Under the pieces are notes generated by a model. That model was given only the letters and a program-made list of their open reading frames with translations, was not told the origin of the DNA and searched no databases. Below, piece by piece: positions 59,941 to 64,000 of a stretch of 64,000 bases of DNA. Within the stretch, counting starts at the first letter, position 1; every line of letters starts with the position of its first letter. Location of the stretch: positions 1 to 64,000 of IMG/VR virus record IMGVR_UViG_3300008114_000020. One strand, given 5' to 3'. Position numbers and translations under genes: made by a program. Source of the stretch: a virus.

Positions 59941-60768
59941 ATGTTACTCAAAAAAGGTTCTACAGGAGAAGATGTAAAAAAATTACAAGAAAAATTAGGA
60001 TTGGCCGCGGATGGTGTGTTTGGTTCAGGCACCGAACTTGCAGTTAAAGGATGGCAGTCAACCCACGGTCTAACCGCTGATGGTATTGTTGGGGATGGTA
60101 CTTGGTCTAAAATGTTTGCAACCCAAACAGTTATTACTGAACCGTCACCCGTACCAAACGTCGGTGGTTTGAAATTAGAAAAATTAAAGGGTCATATACC
60201 TGATGCGGTAATTGCGATGATTCCCGATACGGCACAAAAATTTCAAATTAATACACCCTTAAGATTAGCTCACTTTTTGGCTCAATGTGGTCATGAATCT
60301 GGTGGGTTTAAAGCAACACAAGAAAATTTAAACTATTCGGCAAAAGGACTTAGAGGTATTTTTGGAAGATACTTTCCAACAGATGCGTTGGCTGAACAAT
60401 ATCAAAGAAAACCTGAGGCAATAGCGTCTCGTGTTTATGGTGGTAGAATGGGTAACGGTCCCGAAGCAACGAAAGAAGGTTATAAATTTCGTGGCAGAGG
60501 ATATATCCAATTAACCGGAAAAGATAACTATACCGCATTCGGTAAAGCCATTAATGAAGATGTGATTTCAAATCCTGATTTAGTTTCATCAAAATATGCT
60601 TTGTTATCTGCAGCATGGTTCTTTAGTAAAAATGGTTTACACAAAATGGCGGATGAGGGTGCAAGTGATACTGTGGTGACGAAAATAACAAAAAGAGTTA
60701 ATGGTGGAACAATCGGTTTACCTGACCGTATCAAACATTTCAAAGAATACTATTCTTTGTTATCATAA
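59941..60768 (+). CDS. Endolysin: peptidoglycan-binding domain plus GH19 lysozyme/chitinase-like domain
   Basis: Residues 1-60 form a PG_binding_1 domain (K-G-S-T-G-E-D-V-K-K-L-Q-E-K-L-G-L … D-G-I-V-G-D-G-T-W). After a Pro-rich linker, residues 80-275 are a glycoside hydrolase family 19 domain with the catalytic Glu in C-G-H118-E119-S-G-G-F and the typical E-N-L-N-Y-S-A, R-V-Y-G-G-R-M-G-N-G and F-R-G-R-G-Y-I-Q-L-T-G stretches. It would cleave the glycan strand of peptidoglycan at lysis. It has no signal peptide, so a holin elsewhere is expected. Confidence 0.9.
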   Translation: MLLKKGSTGEDVKKLQEKLGLAADGVFGSGTELAVKGWQSTHGLTADGIVGDGTWSKMFATQTVITEPSPVPNVGGLKLEKLKGHIPDAVIAMIPDTAQKFQINTPLRLAHFLAQCGHESGGFKATQENLNYSAKGLRGIFGRYFPTDALAEQYQRKPEAIASRVYGGRMGNGPEATKEGYKFRGRGYIQLTGKDNYTAFGKAINEDVISNPDLVSSKYALLSAAWFFSKNGLHKMADEGASDTVVTKITKRVNGGTIGLPDRIKHFKEYYSLLS

Positions 60769-60799
60769 AAAAAAGGGGTTTAATAACCCCTTTTTTCTT
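60768..60799. terminator. Bidirectional terminator
   Basis: AAAAGGGGTT-TAAT-AACCCCTTTT hairpin between convergent genes, with T runs on both sides. Confidence 0.85.
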
Positions 60800-62375
60800 T
60801 TATGTCCGTGTAATCACCCGGTTTGTCTGTTTCGGGTTCACTACCATCATCGGGCGACAATTCCTTCATTAATATTTTAAATTGTTTTGACGACATGAAG
60901 TGTGCGTTGTACTCAGGATTCTCGTCTCCAATACTGTAAACTGAATAAAAAGAAGAATCATCTGGTTGTGTGCTGGTACCATACACATCTACAACGTATG
61001 TGTTACCTTCACTATCGGCATAAACTTCAGTATCGATGTGTGAATATTTTGGTTCATATATTTTACCATCTTTTTCAATCCAAGAATTAGTTGTAACATT
61101 GAAAAGGCCTGATTTACCATTAATTTTACTTTCGTATAGTCTGATTTTTTTATTATCACCACTAACTCTGGCGATTTTAAATTCATTAGCCATTAAGAAA
61201 TCTACAATAGTACCTACACCATCACCAATTCCTTTATTTTTTAAAGTTCTGTCTAATAAATTAAATTGGTTACCTACTTTTTTGATTTCACTTAAGAAAT
61301 CGAAATTACCATATCTCTCTTTAACATTGTATTGATTAACATTTGGAAAAATAATATATAGGTTACGTAATTCTTCATCCATTGACCTCCATGATTCAGG
61401 TTTTGCTAAAGTACCACCATTATCAATGTATGCCTTTTTATAAGATTTATCCATTCTCTTAAATTCATATTGGTTACCTTCTCTTTCGGTAATTTGACCA
61501 ACAACATCTTTTATAGATAATTCTTCAGTGGAATATGGTTTGTTTTGTATTAAATTCTTCTCACCACTAAGTTGGGGGTAAATTTGTGTAATTTCGTCCC
61601 AGGTCTTTGGTTTGTCTCCACCATTAAACATATCGGTAATTCTGTAACCTACAGAAACACTTGGGTCCCTTTGTATAGTGCTCATGTGGTACATATCCGT
61701 TTCACTTTTGTTTTCATCAATAACAAAATAAAACGTCCTACCTTGACCTCTATAAGTTCCCCATTGATTTGACCTGTTATACGTGTCGGGTCTCCATGTT
61801 ACACACCAAGGAAAGAATTTACTACTTTTGTAGTACGGAGTTTCCCTTTCCATTTCAGGTATGCCCATAGATTTGGCGTAAATGGTGTGATAATAATAAC
61901 TCCATTTTATTGCCTCTTGTTGGTTATTTATCGAATAAACCCTAAGACCATCTTTTTGAAAAATTAAATTATTGTTACCGTACCAAAGATTTCTAGATGC
62001 TTCAACTTTTTCAGGAGTTGGTTTCGTATCGGGACCGGTAAAAACGTCTCTTTGTACTTCTCTTGCATCACTACTAAACTCATTCAATAAAAACATTAAT
62101 TGAGAATACGAATATTTCGCAATTTGTTTTATATTGTTTGGGTCAAATTTTGGGTATCCGTGTAATCCGTCGTATCTACTTAAAAAGGTAAACACTTGAG
62201 GACGGTCAGGTCTTAAACCATCTTGTATTCTTGCAAACTCATAAAAAAGTTTTTCACCTTCTTCATCTGTGATATTTGGTTTCTCCGTTTTCCAAATATC
62301 CATAAGAGTGTTGAAGAGCTTTTTGTTTTTTACCTCCTCTAATAATGTGTCAAACAGTATTTCTGTGAATCTCAT
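60780..62375 (-). CDS. Large late protein with L-L-E/E leader and W-C-V-T-W motif, 531 aa
   Basis: M-R-F-T-E-I-L-F-D-T-L-L-E-E fits the leader-plus-cleavage pattern. Residues 185-222 run F-F-P-W190-C-V-T-W194-R … G-Q-G-R-T-F-Y-F-V-I-D, a domain shared with the 605-aa protein (W-C-T-T-W … G-P-L-Y-I-L-I). The C-terminal half includes a beta-rich part with repeated Y-x-V-D-V/Y-S motifs. Candidate ejected protein; enzyme activity unknown. Confidence 0.65.
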   Translation of the reverse strand: MRFTEILFDTLLEEVKNKKLFNTLMDIWKTEKPNITDEEGEKLFYEFARIQDGLRPDRPQVFTFLSRYDGLHGYPKFDPNNIKQIAKYSYSQLMFLLNEFSSDAREVQRDVFTGPDTKPTPEKVEASRNLWYGNNNLIFQKDGLRVYSINNQQEAIKWSYYYHTIYAKSMGIPEMERETPYYKSSKFFPWCVTWRPDTYNRSNQWGTYRGQGRTFYFVIDENKSETDMYHMSTIQRDPSVSVGYRITDMFNGGDKPKTWDEITQIYPQLSGEKNLIQNKPYSTEELSIKDVVGQITEREGNQYEFKRMDKSYKKAYIDNGGTLAKPESWRSMDEELRNLYIIFPNVNQYNVKERYGNFDFLSEIKKVGNQFNLLDRTLKNKGIGDGVGTIVDFLMANEFKIARVSGDNKKIRLYESKINGKSGLFNVTTNSWIEKDGKIYEPKYSHIDTEVYADSEGNTYVVDVYGTSTQPDDSSFYSVYSIGDENPEYNAHFMSSKQFKILMKELSPDDGSEPETDKPGDYTDIKEKRGY

Positions 62376-62396
62376 TGTTAAAAATAATTATATACA

Positions 62397-62404
62397 TATA
62401 AATA
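62397..62404 (-). promoter_or_regulatory. Late-type motif TATTTATA
   Basis: On the - strand, 21 bases before ATG 62375. Confidence 0.5.
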
Positions 62405-62429
62405 CCCAATAATTTGGGTTTGTACATAA

Positions 62430-62774
62430 TTATTCCACAACTTCACTTTCTGTTTTTACAAAACTACGTTTTAAATTTTCAACCTCTTCTAATACAGATT
62501 TGCACATTTTCTCAATCATAAGGATTTTCATGAGGTTATCCGCTTGTGGCGATGTGTTCTCTTGTTGGTAGTTGTTCAAAATAACCATTTTTAAAAGGTT
62601 TTCGTTTTCCACCTTATAGGTACGTTCTTTCTTCCTTTGGAAGTACTTCTTTGAATTTACTTTGGTACAGTCAATACAATAGTTACTGTGACCATCGTGA
62701 ATCAACTTGTTTTTGTAGAAATTAGACAAAGGGAACTCCCCTTTACATCCCGTGCACTTCTTGTGTTTTTCCAT
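62430..62774 (-). CDS. Zinc-finger protein, 114 aa
   Basis: The N-terminus C-T-G-C-K-G-E-F-P-L-S-N-F-Y … Y-C-I-D-C is a two-pair Cys zinc module seen in phage HNH-type and regulatory proteins; the HNH catalytic His is not evident. A basic stretch (K-K-Y-F-Q-R-K-K-E-R) and a helical tail follow. Probably binds DNA or RNA. A TATCTTTG box lies upstream, but no matching -33 box is clear. Confidence 0.65.
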   Translation of the reverse strand: MEKHKKCTGCKGEFPLSNFYKNKLIHDGHSNYCIDCTKVNSKKYFQRKKERTYKVENENLLKMVILNNYQQENTSPQADNLMKILMIEKMCKSVLEEVENLKRSFVKTESEVVE

Positions 62775-62871
62775 TGATGATTGTTAATTTTATACAAAGA
62801 TAGTACTTTTTTTGATATATTTTGTATATTTCAAATAAAATATGAAATATGTATAATTTAAATAAATTTAT

Positions 62872-63438
62872 ATGGATAGACTAATCTTAAAGGTGGGGTT
62901 TTACTCAATATACGAAAAGGTAATTAATAATCGTAAAATTTACACCGTTGACAACGGTAAAATTATCTATTCAAATAGATTTAAAAAGTATTTTCCCAAT
63001 CCAAATAGGGATGTTAAGGAATTTAGTAATTTGGATGACGCCAAAAAATATGCCCAAGGTAAAATCAAGAAACACGCATTGAGTAAAAAGAAAAAAATAG
63101 AAAAATTGCCAAAATCTCTATACTTGATTCTAATGAAGGAGGAGAAAACAGGTAAAACTTTTGTAAAAGTTGGTATAACATCAAAAAGATTTATTTTACG
63201 TAGATTTAGTAAAGATTATGGTTATGAGGGATATACTTTAGAAACAATATTAAGGAGAATCGACACTAAAGACGCTGAAAAACTAGAAGAAACGATAAAA
63301 GAAAAACTAAATAAAAAAAGGGGTGTAAAAAAATTTAAACCCCTATTAGAAAATTTTTCCGGTTACTCAGAATGTTTTTCTTACGACTCTGTAAACGAAA
63401 TTATAAGCATATTTGATTCACTAACAAAAGATTGTTAG
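62872..63438 (+). CDS. GIY-YIG-like (T5orf172/MUG113 type) protein, 188 aa
   Basis: Residues 80-165 show L-Y-L-I-L-M … F-V-K-V-G-I-T-S-K-R-F … Y-T-L-E-T-I-L-R-R … E-K-L-E-E-T-I-K … F-S-G-Y-S-E-C-F, the pattern of T5orf172/MUG113 proteins, a divergent branch of the GIY-YIG fold. The N-terminal part is basic. A nuclease or DNA-binding role is likely but the catalytic residues are degenerate. Confidence 0.6.
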   Translation: MDRLILKVGFYSIYEKVINNRKIYTVDNGKIIYSNRFKKYFPNPNRDVKEFSNLDDAKKYAQGKIKKHALSKKKKIEKLPKSLYLILMKEEKTGKTFVKVGITSKRFILRRFSKDYGYEGYTLETILRRIDTKDAEKLEETIKEKLNKKRGVKKFKPLLENFSGYSECFSYDSVNEIISIFDSLTKDC

Positions 63439-63782
63439 ATTGATTTTGGTTTTCTACCTCTTTTTACTGGTGTTACAGGCGGAACAACTTCTGTTTTCTT
63501 TTTTAATTCCTTGTTTTTGTTTTCTAAGAACTCAACTTTTACTCTAAGTTCCGCAACTTCTCTGGTCAAATCTAAAATTTTTGACCTCAAGTCATCTTTT
63601 TCGGAGGATGACCTCTCTAAAAGGACTTCTAACTTTGCTATTCTTTCTCTACATTCGTCTTTCATGTAATCTTCTGATTTTTCTTTTCTCATGGCTCTTT
63701 TTTCATAGTATCTCCATGCACTTGCGGAACCTAAAACCGTAATCGTGGTGATAAGTACCGTGTAAAATGAGTTGACATCCAT
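63435..63782 (-). CDS. Membrane-anchored coiled-coil protein, 115 aa
   Basis: An N-terminal membrane helix (SFYTVLITTITVLGSASAW) is followed by a long coiled coil (C-R-E-R-I-A-K-L-E-V-L-L-E-R … V-A-E-L-R-V-K-V-E-F-L-E) and a basic Pro-rich tail. The layout is like i-spanins and other lysis-associated membrane proteins, or membrane-attached scaffolds. Its stop overlaps the GIY-YIG-like gene by 4 bases. Confidence 0.6.
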   Translation of the reverse strand: MDVNSFYTVLITTITVLGSASAWRYYEKRAMRKEKSEDYMKDECRERIAKLEVLLERSSSEKDDLRSKILDLTREVAELRVKVEFLENKNKELKKKTEVVPPVTPVKRGRKPKSI

Positions 63783-63799
63783 TATTTGGTTTTTTATAC

Positions 63800-63807
63800 T
63801 ATAAATA
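63800..63807 (-). promoter_or_regulatory. Late-type motif TATTTATA
   Basis: On the - strand, 17 bases before ATG 63782. Confidence 0.5.
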
Positions 63808-63865
63808 TACCAATTTTACGTATTATTTTATTTTTTATTTAGTCAATTTTGTTTATATTAATAAA

Positions 63866-64000
63866 ATGAGTGTCATTATAAATTTTTTTGGCGGTCCAGG
63901 CATTGGTAAATCAACACAAAGTGCAGAATTATTTACCTTGATGAAGAAAAACCACATGGACGTGGAACTTACCTTTGAATATCCTAAAATAGTTGCGTGG
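63866..64000 (+). CDS. Partial P-loop ATPase/kinase, first 45 residues
   Basis: The frame is open to the window end. M-S-V-I-I-N-F-F-G-G-P-G-I-G-K-S-T contains a Walker A motif (G-G-P-G-I-G-K-S-T), followed by A-E-L-F-T-L-M-K-K and V-E-L-T-F-E-Y. This start is typical of phage AAA-type ATPases or nucleotide kinases of unknown role. Confidence 0.75.
   Translation, partial: MSVIINFFGGPGIGKSTQSAELFTLMKKNHMDVELTFEYPKIVAW

Overview
The window reads as 64 kb from the genome of a large tailed phage that infects a member of the Bacteroidetes, probably a flavobacterium-like host. It is AT-rich and densely packed with short genes on both strands. Many products match families typical of large T4-like or jumbo phages: SprT, DUF932, DUF1281, DUF4314, DUF6915, GP88-like, GH19 endolysin, Nudix and GIY-YIG-like proteins. 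More than 30 promoters fit the Bacteroidetes sigma consensus TTTG-N19/20-TAnnTTTG. No terminase, capsid, portal, tail or DNA polymerase gene is visible, so the complete genome must be much longer than this window. The host and phage identity are inferred from promoters and families, not from a database match.

Region 1 (1-13.6 kb, mostly + strand) holds accessory genes: a prolyl-4-hydroxylase-like oxygenase, a lipoprotein, a PD-(D/E)XK-like nuclease, a Nudix hydrolase (- strand), a ParB-fold protein, an LpxH-like phosphoesterase overlapping a family 2 glycosyltransferase, a protein joining a possible primase-like domain to a DnaJ-type zinc domain, an ABC-exporter membrane domain with no ATPase, and many small proteins, several only 23-60 residues long with one or two membrane helices. 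A structured RNA candidate of about 200 nt lies at 6.3-6.5 kb. The region ends in a convergent junction near 13.6 kb.

Region 2 (13.6-39.0 kb, - strand almost throughout) is an accessory early-gene region built as repeated cassettes: gene or short operon, then a terminator hairpin, then a repeated dyad, then a host-type promoter. A short element (GCCAAAC and variants on the + strand, GTTTGGC on the coding strand) sits at fixed helical steps upstream of the promoters. The proteins are small, acidic, phage-specific families, with a few recognisable enzymes (SprT metalloprotease, ParB-like, DUF932, GP88-like). At 39.0-39.35 kb transcription diverges around a C-tract/A-tract region that could be an origin or a control region.

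Region 3 (39.35-64 kb, both strands) looks late. Most genes follow a different upstream motif, TATTTATA. About 20 proteins with unrelated bodies share a short amphipathic terminus (for example ISESQLKRLI...E) ending in an [LI]xE site. This resembles T4 capsid-targeting propeptides cut by the prohead protease. The bodies include an ADP-ribosyltransferase-like enzyme, an L,D-transpeptidase-like enzyme, a peptidoglycan-binding protein and three large proteins with related W-C-T-W or H-C-G motifs. My main hypothesis is that this region encodes a large set of internal head proteins delivered into the host with the DNA. Between them lie secreted proteins (archaemetzincin protease, CAP-like proteins) driven by host-type promoters, and a GH19 endolysin.
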